Source of the DNA: CAYMPH01 sp964392365
GTDB lineage: Bacteria; Spirochaetota; UBA4802; UBA5550
Direction of reading: 5' to 3'
Assembly (NCBI GenBank): GCA_964392365.1
Contig: CAYMPH010000004.1
Location: 62,001-126,000 of the forward strand
Length of the DNA: 64,000 bases
Part shown: one piece after another, positions 17,701 to 27,300 of the stretch
Numbering within the stretch: position 1 is the stretch's first letter
How the letters are laid out: every line of letters begins with the position of its first letter
Notes under the pieces: model-generated
Database searches by the model: none
Told to the model about the DNA's origin: nothing
Seen by the model: the letters and a program-made list of their open reading frames with translations, nothing else
Position numbers and translations under genes: made by a program

Positions 17701-20522
17701 AGCTCTTTTCTCTTTGATAGATATTCTACATTCTGTGAAAAAAACAGTTCTAGAAATTTAAGGAGAAGCGCACTGTTCCGCATCGAAAAATTATGAGACC
17801 ATTTAAAAAGCAGGTAAACATAGCGCTGGATCATGCCTTTAAAATCAGGGCGGGGATCCGGTCTTGATAGATTGTATGAATTCAGAATTTCAGTTACCAG
17901 CATATCAAAATCGGCAGTTACGCCTATTCCGTGTTTTCCCCTGTTGGAAATATAGAGATAAAGCTCTTCCTGAAACGAAAGCCCTCTTCTTCCTGCGCTT
18001 GCTGAAAACATTTTTTTTATATTTGCATAGTGCTTTATATATTGCTCAATGAGATTGAAAATTGAATCCGGAATCTGATTGAAGCTTGCAGCATTAATGC
18101 CATCCATATATTTTAACAGGTTTTCAAATACAACAGGTTTAACCATAAAACCTTTCAATGATGCAAGTAGCAGGCGTATCACTTCCGTTGAATTTTCTAT
18201 GCTGTAAAAAAACGGATAATCACTATTATTTTTCAATAGAACAGATTTTATATCATCTGCCTGAGTTTGTGAAGCCTGCGCTTTTAATCTGATCTGCGGA
18301 TTTTCAGTTTTCTCAATTTTCCCGCCTTCAGGAACTATTACAGCAAGAAGTTCGCCTGCCTGTATAGATTTTCCGATAATTCTTCCATCTGCGGTTTTAC
18401 CGATCTGAAGTCTGGATATATCGCCATCTTCAATTATATATGAAATTTTTCCCGACACAGGGGATTGAATTACAGTTTCCATTTTCATTGAAGAAAGAAT
18501 AAGAATCGGATCTCCCTGTTTAATAGAATCACCTGTTTTCAAATTACTGCTGAAAGCAACGAAGGTTCCCTGAAATGGAGAAAGAAGATCCCTCTTGAAA
18601 TCGGAAAGATCCTTTCCTTCCGGATAAATAATCATTCTGAAATAATCTATCTTATTAAGCGCTGCCTTCATCCGCACTTCAAGCTGGCCGGAGAATCTGT
18701 TTACCCTGATTCTGTATACGCTGCTTCCGAAAAGAAGGAGTATATCATCGCTCCTGTCATTCATTGATATGACTTCAATGCCGCCCGCATATTCCCCGTC
18801 AAGATAGCAGTAAAATGAGTCAACTGAATACTGTACAAAATCAACAAGATTTTTTACGCCTCTGAAGTCAACTATATAGGTAGATGCAGGTTTTCTGATA
18901 TCAGCAGTATCAACAACAGATTCTAGATTAAGCACAGCTAAATATTCGCGAATAGTAATCTGCATATATCTTATATATTCTGAAAAAGCACCGAATAGCT
19001 GAGGAAGAATTCTTTCCTCTTCAGTAATTTCTGCCTGAGAGCCTTCACGAAGCGACAGCCATGAATGATCATCAAGAATATTATTGGTGTAATCCCCATT
19101 AATAAATTCAGGGTGCCTTACAATTCTCAGCAGCTGTTTGACATTTGTTTTAACTCCATTGATATAAAGCTCCTGAAGAGCTCTCTCAAGCCGGATAATC
19201 GCTTCAGCCCTGGTTGAACCATATGATATTAATTTTCCAATCATAGGGTCATACATTGGCAGTACATGATCGCCGTCACCGAATCCGAAGTCGCACCTTA
19301 TACCGTTGAACGTAGGCAGATCCATTTCATTTATAATGCCCGGAGAAGGCATGTAGTCATTTTCAGGATCTTCAGCATATATCCGGCATTCGATTGAATG
19401 ATTTTTCTCGCTCATTCTGTCTTTCAGCGGGATAAGTCCTCTCATTTCATCAGCGCGGCCGTCATAATAAAGAATCTGCCATTTGGCTATGTCAATATCA
19501 AGCGCCTGATCCGTAACAGCGTACTCAACCTGAAGACGCGTATTCATTTCCATGAATCCGAATTTTCCTGTTTTGCTGTCTATGAGAAACTCAACTGTAC
19601 CGGCGCCGCCGCCGTCGTATCCGGATGCAAGAGCAACTTTTTCTGCAGCAGCAAGCATCTCAATTGCATGTTCATTGCTTAAAAAAGAAAGGCCGCTTTC
19701 TTCTATTATTTTCTGATTTCTTCTCTGCACAGCGCATTTTCTGATACCAATGGCGCTTCCGTTAAATATCTGAACTTCAATATGAACTGGCCTTTCAATA
19801 AATTTCTCAAGATAAAATGACGCATCGCGATACAGATCCATGCCGATTCGTGCGCTTGAATCGATCGCGCTGTCCATCTCCTTTTCAGAAAAAACAGGAT
19901 ACATCCCTTTTCCGCCGCCGCCTGAACTGAGTTTTATCAAAACCGGGTACCCGATCTGAAGCGCAGCTTTTTTTGCCTTTTCTTTTTCATCAGGAGAGAA
20001 CTGTTCAGAACTTTTAAATAGAGGAATTGAATTTTCCTCAGCCAATGCCCTGCCGCTGATCTTATTGCCCATCATTTTCATTGAACTGTGGCTCGGTCCC
20101 ATAAAAATAATTTTGCGCTTTATTATTTCTGAAACAGAATCAATTGCTTCTACAAAATGCGAGTTTTCAGAAAGGAAACCGTAACCGGAATAAATTGCAT
20201 TCGCGCTGGAAAATAATACTGCTGCTATAACTATATACATGTTGGAATAATTTGATGATTCACCGATAAAAACAACTTCATCAGCAAATTCATACCAGGA
20301 CTGACCTCGATCAGGATCTGTTACCACTGCAACTGACGGGATACCCTCTTCATGAAGAGCAAGGAAAAATCTTTTTGCGATTTCCCCTCTGTTTGCAACA
20401 AGAACTTTTTTAAGTTTGTAATCTTTTCTGTCTGCACCGCTGTAAACAGAGCTGTTCGGATTAAGCCTGGTCAGAATTTCAAATGATTCATCTATCTTTT
20501 CTTTGATACTCATGTGATTCAT
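14745..20522 (-). CDS. Single-chain acyl-CoA (acetyl-CoA) carboxylase with eukaryotic ACC-like domain order
   Basis: 1925 residues, three to four times a normal bacterial subunit. Biotin carboxylase about 35-490: KVLVANRGEIAKR, ATP loop GGGGKGM (201-207), catalytic EMNTRLQVEY (325-334). A linker leads to the biotin carrier domain about 645-715, with the biotinylated Lys680 in SSMKMET. Then a central region of about 480 residues without recognisable motifs. The carboxyltransferase N-lobe (about 1245-1480) has GGSTGSREG and DSAGANINEGVVSL; a further crotonase-like stretch lies at about 1505-1640; the C-lobe (about 1680-1870) has GIIADQP, GFMPGSKQERF and NYGGRLIHAF. The order BC-BCCP-central-CT is that of eukaryotic ACC. 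It overlaps the phosphopantetheinyl transferase stop by four bases (ATGA) and so is the last gene of the synthase operon. Likely job: malonyl-CoA supply; propionyl- or longer acyl-CoA is possible. Confidence 0.88.
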   Translation of the reverse strand: MNHMSIKEKIDESFEILTRLNPNSSVYSGADRKDYKLKKVLVANRGEIAKRFFLALHEEGIPSVAVVTDPDRGQSWYEFADEVVFIGESSNYSNMYIVIAAVLFSSANAIYSGYGFLSENSHFVEAIDSVSEIIKRKIIFMGPSHSSMKMMGNKISGRALAEENSIPLFKSSEQFSPDEKEKAKKAALQIGYPVLIKLSSGGGGKGMYPVFSEKEMDSAIDSSARIGMDLYRDASFYLEKFIERPVHIEVQIFNGSAIGIRKCAVQRRNQKIIEESGLSFLSNEHAIEMLAAAEKVALASGYDGGGAGTVEFLIDSKTGKFGFMEMNTRLQVEYAVTDQALDIDIAKWQILYYDGRADEMRGLIPLKDRMSEKNHSIECRIYAEDPENDYMPSPGIINEMDLPTFNGIRCDFGFGDGDHVLPMYDPMIGKLISYGSTRAEAIIRLERALQELYINGVKTNVKQLLRIVRHPEFINGDYTNNILDDHSWLSLREGSQAEITEEERILPQLFGAFSEYIRYMQITIREYLAVLNLESVVDTADIRKPASTYIVDFRGVKNLVDFVQYSVDSFYCYLDGEYAGGIEVISMNDRSDDILLLFGSSVYRIRVNRFSGQLEVRMKAALNKIDYFRMIIYPEGKDLSDFKRDLLSPFQGTFVAFSSNLKTGDSIKQGDPILILSSMKMETVIQSPVSGKISYIIEDGDISRLQIGKTADGRIIGKSIQAGELLAVIVPEGGKIEKTENPQIRLKAQASQTQADDIKSVLLKNNSDYPFFYSIENSTEVIRLLLASLKGFMVKPVVFENLLKYMDGINAASFNQIPDSIFNLIEQYIKHYANIKKMFSASAGRRGLSFQEELYLYISNRGKHGIGVTADFDMLVTEILNSYNLSRPDPRPDFKGMIQRYVYLLFKWSHNFSMRNSALLLKFLELFFSQNVEYLSKRKELIPILKNLYEAEQGEIDDTLIKYLKEKISIFFVSDAHDIFYSIEHPESFSIRKRFPDHVASVESRINELCLESADRTSADLFPIEMSDQVKKHIIPRVEFLKSNYIIERIQLFIDNIFVYKLINDADNSSGLYVISFVDCAKVPDKKIERAIAETASIIKGFSGISCYKNNFAEFILTGAEISWPCNDLNAAYIDYSLLKTICISSAQFFNENIFSKAVVTGNFKYPYYSIPVEKSIIFFPKDDSFIFEILTDSDPWNPFYKNEKIINADRKLFDKGKRSVDFWISECLSMDTVTEIKIDNIDTDENPAGSKIYIGSLNGTDACFYMKDSRINGGSTGSREGLKYCAACYYAYLKDIPLYVWNDSAGANINEGVVSLNRGGQGFMMNTLSAERVSYNKFISYTHNCGDPALVRIFADLDDKFSLRNFKFHKPQKFILVAIGIGSSAGLDVYGSSQAVIQILLDSEESYRVLTGSGIIKSVIGENISNYDIGGAKVLGKWAGVVDLIASDKLHLIRMIYLLHGFFSGDKNFNSIRRVSVDNNIKKEIAVFNENIIKRNVDGGFFQPFKEDYYGAESLLAGFSKIGGRRVMIIGPATESGLWSGQAFIKEKEIFKIALRTSTPQIFIFGRKWHSQHDQGEIALQARRDFLSMINRRSSLRFNIVTHPEGLKACEINSGADAVIFIDGEFHNRKDIIKNSTFVVKNFEEAFNLIHRLLNVISPVSLENTSYKIPSPAPEIPQDSTVPFDMIEMVIKRTFDSESFIEFYSEMNDTASGSNLITGLAALNGKSVGIIADQPLVKGGAADAYSTEKFRIFTQFLNRHNIPLVMLSNSSGFMPGSKQERFRIQSIGAESLDENILGSIPVVSVTLKQNYGGRLIHAFNKFLRPGIVYLALKDAQMAVIGPNVAFDLLHGRKYGKMLSDGKISEANEYRENFLKKYIEKSNSQNDARSTGLVDWIIDDISLLRENLVKGFTIAIDKAAVLKDC

Positions 20523-21247
20523 ATATAATAATCTTCCAGGCGGTTGATAATAATTCTGCAGTTATTATCCGGAACTGCAACTACTGCCTTATAATTTTTT
20601 TCCGGAATTATTTCATGAAAATTCCAGTTCAAGTTTAAATCACTGTATTCTTTTTCTGCAAGATTTAATTTTCCGCTGTTATCATTAAAAAACTCAATGC
20701 TTTTAATCGAATCAGTTATGCCTGTTCCTGCTGCTTTTAAAAATGCTTCTTTATGAGTCCAGTATCTGAAAAAAACATCAAGCATCTTTTCCTCTGGCGA
20801 TTCGGTAAAATCTTTAAATTCTAAATCCGATAGCGTTGTTTTTGCGAGGTAATTAAGATTTTCAAGATTACGGATGTATTCAATATCAATTCCGATTTCT
20901 TTACCAGACACAAACGCATATATGGCAAGGTTTCCGGAATGAGACAGATTAAATTTCAAAGTGCAATCTGCATTTCCTGAATAAAACGGCTTACCGGTAT
21001 TGTTATAATAAAATTTGATATTACCTGGTTGTTCACCTGTATAAACAGAAACAAGTTCTCTCAATATACCCCTTGAATTTTTATACCGGTTTTTATCTTT
21101 TTCAAATTTATAATCTGCTGCTTTTTTTTTCTCATCGTCTGATAAAACTGATAAAAAATATTCAGAATGAGTCATAGCCTTCTTCAGATCAGCAATCCAG
21201 ACATTAATAATATCGGATGATAAATTCGGCGTATCTTTCAATATCAT
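20519..21247 (-). CDS. Sfp-type 4'-phosphopantetheinyl transferase
   Basis: 242 residues, the usual length of Sfp/Gsp-type enzymes. The two magnesium/CoA-binding motifs are GIDIE (119-123) and WTHKEAFLK (163-171); LKFNLSHSG upstream is also conserved. It would transfer phosphopantetheine from CoA to Ser2502 of the carrier domain in the neighbouring synthase. It lies between the synthase and the carboxylase and overlaps the latter by four bases. Its ribosome site, AGGGGG, is only a few bases from the start and lies inside a GC-rich inverted repeat, so translation may be damped by structure. Confidence 0.93.
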   Translation of the reverse strand: MILKDTPNLSSDIINVWIADLKKAMTHSEYFLSVLSDDEKKKAADYKFEKDKNRYKNSRGILRELVSVYTGEQPGNIKFYYNNTGKPFYSGNADCTLKFNLSHSGNLAIYAFVSGKEIGIDIEYIRNLENLNYLAKTTLSDLEFKDFTESPEEKMLDVFFRYWTHKEAFLKAAGTGITDSIKSIEFFNDNSGKLNLAEKEYSDLNLNWNFHEIIPEKNYKAVVAVPDNNCRIIINRLEDYYI

Positions 21248-21254
21248 AAAAAAA

Positions 21255-21349
21255 AAGCCCCCTAAATCCCCCGGAGGGGGACTTTTTTTAAGAAATAAAA
21301 TTCATTGTTTTTCTTTTATTAAGCCCCCCTCCGGGGGGTTGGGGGGCTT
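21255..21349. repeat. Pair of inverted GC-rich palindromic repeats between synthase and PPTase genes
   Basis: Copy A (21255-21284) begins AAGCCCCCTAAATCCCCCGG and ends GGACTT. Copy B (21321-21349) begins AAGCCCCCCTCCGGGGGGTT and ends GGGGGCTT. The reverse complement of A matches B closely, so the two face each other across 36 bases. Each is also self-complementary (CCCCC..GGGGG). Copy A ends 8 bases before the PPTase start codon and is followed on the minus strand by a T run, so it may act as a leaky terminator or attenuator. Similar AAGCCCCC..GGGGGCTT repeats are dispersed in some AT-rich bacterial genomes. Confidence 0.8.
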
Positions 21350-21395
21350 AATTACAAAACAAGGAATTCCTTAAATTATAAGTTTCCAGTCTACT

Positions 21396-24300
21396 CTAAA
21401 AAAACTTCTGCAAAGTTGACATTAGAAGAACAAGAAGACCTTCCCTGTCATCTCTCAGGAATATATGTCCGCCTTTCATAACATTCATTTTGAATTCTTT
21501 TGTTGAATGTTTGTCCCATGCATTGACCTGATCAACAGTAAATACTGTATCCTTGTCCCCTGCAAAAGCAATAAGCGGGCAGTCAAGAGGCTTGTCAGCC
21601 TTGGCATCGTATCTGTATCTTTTACCCATGATAATATCTGCTTTTATAGATGGCAGCATTTCTTTCATGAGATTTTTATTTGAAAGAACTTCCTCAGGAA
21701 TTTCAAGATTTCTCATATGCTGATAAATTCCTTTAGTAGTATCAGCATCATCGCTTCTGATATCCTCTTCCTTGAGATTCTCTATTATCTTAAACGGACT
21801 CTTCAAATGAGGAGCAATCCAGCCGCCGGCAAAAAATACCGATGGAAGCTTGTTGTATTTATTCTTGATATGGTTTGCAAATTTAAATGCAATACCGGCT
21901 CCAATACTGTGGCCATAAAATGAAAATGGAAGGTCAAGTAAAGGCTCAATAGTCTCGCCCATGATTCTGATCAGATCCTCAACATCATCAATCGGATTCT
22001 CATCGCTTCTTTCCTCTCTGCCCGGATACTGAACTGCGCAAACTTCAACCTCTGCAGGAAGTGTATCTGCCCATGTAGAGAAAGTTGATGCACCGCCAGC
22101 CATGTACGGGAAGCAGAACAATCTGTGTTTGGCTTTAGGGTTAACTCCCCTTCTGACAAACCATTTATCAACATCTGATTTTGAATGGTGTGCGTCATCG
22201 GAACCGCTTCCTGCTTCAGCTGATAAATCGCCCATCTCATTTAATAATAAATTTGAAAGCTCATTTATGCTCGGTCCTCTCATGATTTTCATCATTGAGA
22301 ATTCCACATCAAGATGCACGTGAATCCAGTTTCTCAGCTGATTTGCCATAAGAGAATCAAGTCCCATGTTGTTGATCGGTGTTTCAGGGTCAATCTTGGC
22401 TGCAGACGCTCCGAGAATCCTTGCTATAGTTTCCGTAACATGCTTCTTAAGTATCTCAATTTTCTTGGATGCTTCAGCTTCGGCAATAGCTTTTCTTAAA
22501 CTGTCCCCGCCGCCTTTTTTCTTGTCATCAGATGAAACAAAAAGGTGTGCGAATCTATGAGAGCTCTTGTCCTTAACATAGTATTTACCAAGTTCCTGCC
22601 AGTCAACAGCAAACGCGGACTTGTGAGGATGTCCCTGCATTACAATTCTGTTAATTGCGTCTAAGCACTGCTCAGGAGTAAATGTTCTCCATCCCTGGCT
22701 GGAAAGTATTGTTCCGACTTTTTCGCTTCTTGATACGAATCCTACATTGGAAATAGCTCCCCAGCTTATTGTTGTAGCCTTGAAACCGTTTGCCTGCCTG
22801 TAATATGAGAACATATCAAGGAAAAGATTCGCTGCTGCGTAGTTGCTCTGTGCAGGTGTTCCATACTCTGCAGCAATTGACGAGAAGGATACGAAGAAAT
22901 CAACAAGCTCATTTACTATATTGTTATGCAGATTCCATGCTCCCATAACTTTCGGTCTGATAGCCACCATGAATTTCTCATGTGTCATGTCAGGTAAAAT
23001 AGCATCTTCAAGAACAAGTGCGCTGTTCACAACTCCGCGAACAGGAGGCATCTCTTTTTTAATTTTCTGGAAAAGATCAAACATAGCTGTTTTATCAGCT
23101 GCATCGACTTTGGCTTCCATCGCGTGAACTCCGCGTGTTTTTAAAGACTGAAGGAAAGCCTTCGCCTCATCAGTTTTAGCACCGCTTCGTCCGATGAGAA
23201 CAAGATTTTTGGCGCCCTTATCAGCAAGCCATCCTGCTACAGTCATTCCGAGACCTGAAAGACCTCCCACAACAACATAGGTGCCGTCTTCTCTGATTAT
23301 ATCAGAAATATCCGGAGAAGGATTTACATAGAGCTCTTCGCCTTTTATCTTAATGACAACTTTTCCTGTGTGTTTCGCGCCTGCCATCTCTCTGAATGCA
23401 TCCACAATATCAGCTATTTTATAAACAGAAAATGGATGAGCCACAGGAGATTCCCCTCCGAAGAAAGTCATCATCTCAGTAATTACTCTTTCACAAATGG
23501 CCTGTCTTTCATTCAGAAGCTTGTCTATATCCACTGCGGAATATGTCAGGTTGTTCCAGAAAGGACGCAGGCTTAGTCTGCTGTTATCATAAATATCAGT
23601 TTTGCCTATTTCAATAAACCTTCCGTATTTGCTCAGAATACTCATGCTTTTATAAATTGCATCGCCGGAAAGAGAGTTGAGAATAAGATCAACTCCTTCG
23701 CCGTTTGTATCGCGCATAATCTCTTCTGCAAATTTGAGGCTTCTTGAATCATAAACATGTTTTACGCCGATAGATTTAAGAAACGCACGCTTCTCTTCGC
23801 TTCCTGCTGTTGCATAAACATCAGCTCCGATCTGCTGAGCAAGACGGACTCCTGCAAGACCAACACCGCCGCTGCCTGCATGGATTAAAACTTTTTCGCC
23901 CTCTTCCATTCTTCCGGGATATATCAGAGAGTAATAAGCTGTTATATACGCAAATGGAAGTGTTGCAGCTTCTTCAAAAGTCATGTTTGAAGGTTTTTTA
24001 TATGCATACCCGCTTTTTGTAATAGTATAAGAGGCGAATGTATCAGCTGCAATTGCAACTACCTCATCGCCGATTTTCCATCCATCAACACCTTCACCAA
24101 GAGCTGTTACAATACCGGAACATTCCATTCCGAAATGCTTTCCTGTGTAGCCGCCTTTAGGAGCATCTTCATGAAGCATGCCGGTTGCAATCATTACATC
24201 CTTGAAGTTAAGAGCAGATGCGCATACCTGAATTTCAATCTCGCCCTTGCCCGGCGCTTTCCTTGATGTTTCCTCAAGTCTAAGGTTATCAAGAATTCCC

Positions 24301-27300
24301 TGATCGTGCATTATCAGATGGAAAGGAGTAACACCTGCAGTAATTTTCTTAAGAGATTTTTTCGCTTCCTCTTTAGGATCTACGTGAACATATTTATGAA
24401 GATACCTTGTCTTCCCTCTAAGAGCAACTTCCTCCATCTGATCTTCAGCGCAGATTTCCTTGAATAGAGAATCAAGCTCTACAGCTGGCGTTTCATGGCT
24501 GATATCAATCACAGTTGCGCCGAGATGCTGGTGCTCGTGCATCATTGAACGGGCCATTCCCCAGACTCCGGCCTGGGAAGGTGAAAGATGTTTTATATCT
24601 CCGATATGGGTTGCGCCTGATGTTACAAGCCACAGGTGCGGTGCCTTCTCGTCTGTATTTCTGAAAAGCTCGCGAAGCATATTAAGTACGCTTGAACATC
24701 CTAGCGCATAAGCTTCCTCAAGATTTTCATTGGTTATCTGCTCTGTAGGAACATGATTCAGGTTCCAAAGATGCACAATTCCCCTGAGATCTTTGGCTTC
24801 TTTAAGTTCCATTTTCTCAAAAATTTTAGTCATATCTGACTGACTGTAAGGACTTGCTGTAAAGACTCCATTGCCCTTATCTGCAAAGCTTTCTCCAGGG
24901 AAAACTGATATTACCTTCTCCCCTCTGGAAACAAGCTCTTTAACCAGATAATCTCCGGCGCCTTTCTTATCATTGAATACCAGCCAGTTATGCGAACCGT
25001 TTGCTGATTCAGGAAGTTCCGCTTTCTGCTCAACAATTTCATAGTCCCTGTTCCTCGCCATAATAACAGTCTGGGCAGATACAGCACTTGCACCTGCATC
25101 TGTTATGCCGTATACAGAATGATATCCTGTGGATTTGAGCATTTTTTCCCATTTATTAAAAGGCATTGTAGGATGATCAGGTCTGAGATCATAATCCTCA
25201 AACATCCACCATCCTTCTGTTAGACCGAATACAAGGTCAACCCACCATGGGCACTGTGAAACTTCGAGCATTATAAGAAGTCCGTTCGGAGCAAGAAGAT
25301 TCTGAACGTGTGTTAGAGTGCTTGCAATGTTCGGTGTAGCGTGAACAACATCGGATGCTATTACAAGGTCATATGAATTAGGTACAACGCCCTGCTCTTC
25401 AAGATCCTTGCTTATATCAAGAATTTTATACTGTATAAAAGGATAATCTGCAAATCTCTCTTCTGCTTTCATCATGAACATCGGAGAAAGGTCAGTGTAG
25501 AGATAATTTGTTCTGTCTGCAGGAAGAATAGGCAGAACAACATTTGTCATAGATCCTGTTCCAGCTCCAACCTCTGCAATTCTTAAAGTTTTATCAGCAG
25601 GAAGATTTTTCAGAAGTTCAGAAAGAGCTTCCCTTACCATCTCATTGTATTTTTTGAATGAATGGCTTTCCTGGTAGAATTTAACTGTATTTTCCCACTC
25701 TTCATCAGGGAATAGAAGCTCAACCGGGTCAACTTTTCCTGTGAAAATATCAGCAAGGAAAGGTCCGCACTTGCCGAGCATATTCAGTTCATGAATGAAT
25801 GCAGGATATTTCGCATAAAGATCATTATAGAAAGTGATGCTGCTTATTGCTTCAGGTTTTTTAAGCACCTTCCAGCCTTTAGATGTTTTTTCAAATGTTC
25901 CGTATTCAGCAAGAAGATCAAGTGTACGTTTAACAAGCTTAGGCATATATCCCTTGATTATTCCGAATTCTGAAACAAAAGAATCCATTGTGAATTCATG
26001 CCCGAGTTCGAATTTAAAACCAAGATCATATAAACATTTCTCAATATATCTGATCGTAAGAATATTAAGCTGCGGCTCGAATTCAGTATCATATAGAATC
26101 TTTTCCGCACCGAGTCTTTTTGATTCGATGTAATCTTTTATAAAGCCTGATACAGATGCAGGTTCCGGAATATACTCACCCGGCTTTCTTGACTTGATCT
26201 GGTCTGCTCTTTCAGCAACATTCCACTGATATTCATAAATATGATTGTCGATATTTTTATCGTCTTCGCCTCTTGTTCCCTCGATGTATCTGCATCTGAA
26301 GCCGTCGATATCAAGGCAAAGCTCGCCGTTTTCATCATAAATTCTCAGCTCGCCTGTAACAAACATACCTGATATTTCTTTAAGTCTGCCGTATGAATAA
26401 AGCTTGAGTGTAGGCTTCTTATAGAATCTGATTTTGTCGATATGAACCGGAACCATAACTCCGAGCTTCTCGCCCTCAGGTACAGGAACGCTTCCGAAAA
26501 GTGCCTGGAAGCACGCATCAAGAATAGCCGGATGAAAATTGAACTGCTCAATTCCGTGAACAATTGATTCAGGAACATGAAGTTCACCAAGAGCCTCACC
26601 AAGATATTTCTCGCCTTTAGCGCTGTGTCTCCAGCATTTTGTTACTGATCTGAATGTTGGTCCGAGCAGAAGTCCGTCTTTGTACAGTTCATCGTACATA
26701 GGTTCGAAATCTACAGGCTCTGTGCATCTTGCTTTAATATAATCAAGTGAAACTTTTTCAAGTTCAAATTCCTCATCAAGATGGCGAAGTTTTCCATAGA
26801 TGTGTCTTGTCCATGAATCCTTTGCGCTCTTTCTGCTGAAAATTCCGAAGGAGCCGTCTGAAGCTGAAAGGTTAAACTGTATTTCAGGAGGATTTCCATC
26901 GTCCGGAAGATACACAGCCTTTTTAAAATTAATGTCTTCAATAAACCTGAACTTATCTCCGAAAGCCTGCATACCGCAAGTCAGAGCTAGCTCGCATGAA
27001 CCTGCACCTGGGAAGATGATCGGTCCCTGAACCTTGTGGTCTTCAATATATGGATATAATCTTTTATCAAGCTGAATGTCAAACAGGTGATCATTGCTGT
27101 TTACTGCATTATCTCTGTGAATTCTTACGTGCGGATGAATCCTCTTGCCGAATCTGTTTTCTTTTGACTCAACAGACTCAAGCCACAGGCTTTCTTTAGC
27201 AAACGAGTACAATGGAAGATCAATGAATTTTCCTTCTCCTGCAACCTTCACTGTATCAAGCGCGTAACCTGTTGTATAGATCTGGCCTATACCGGAAGTA

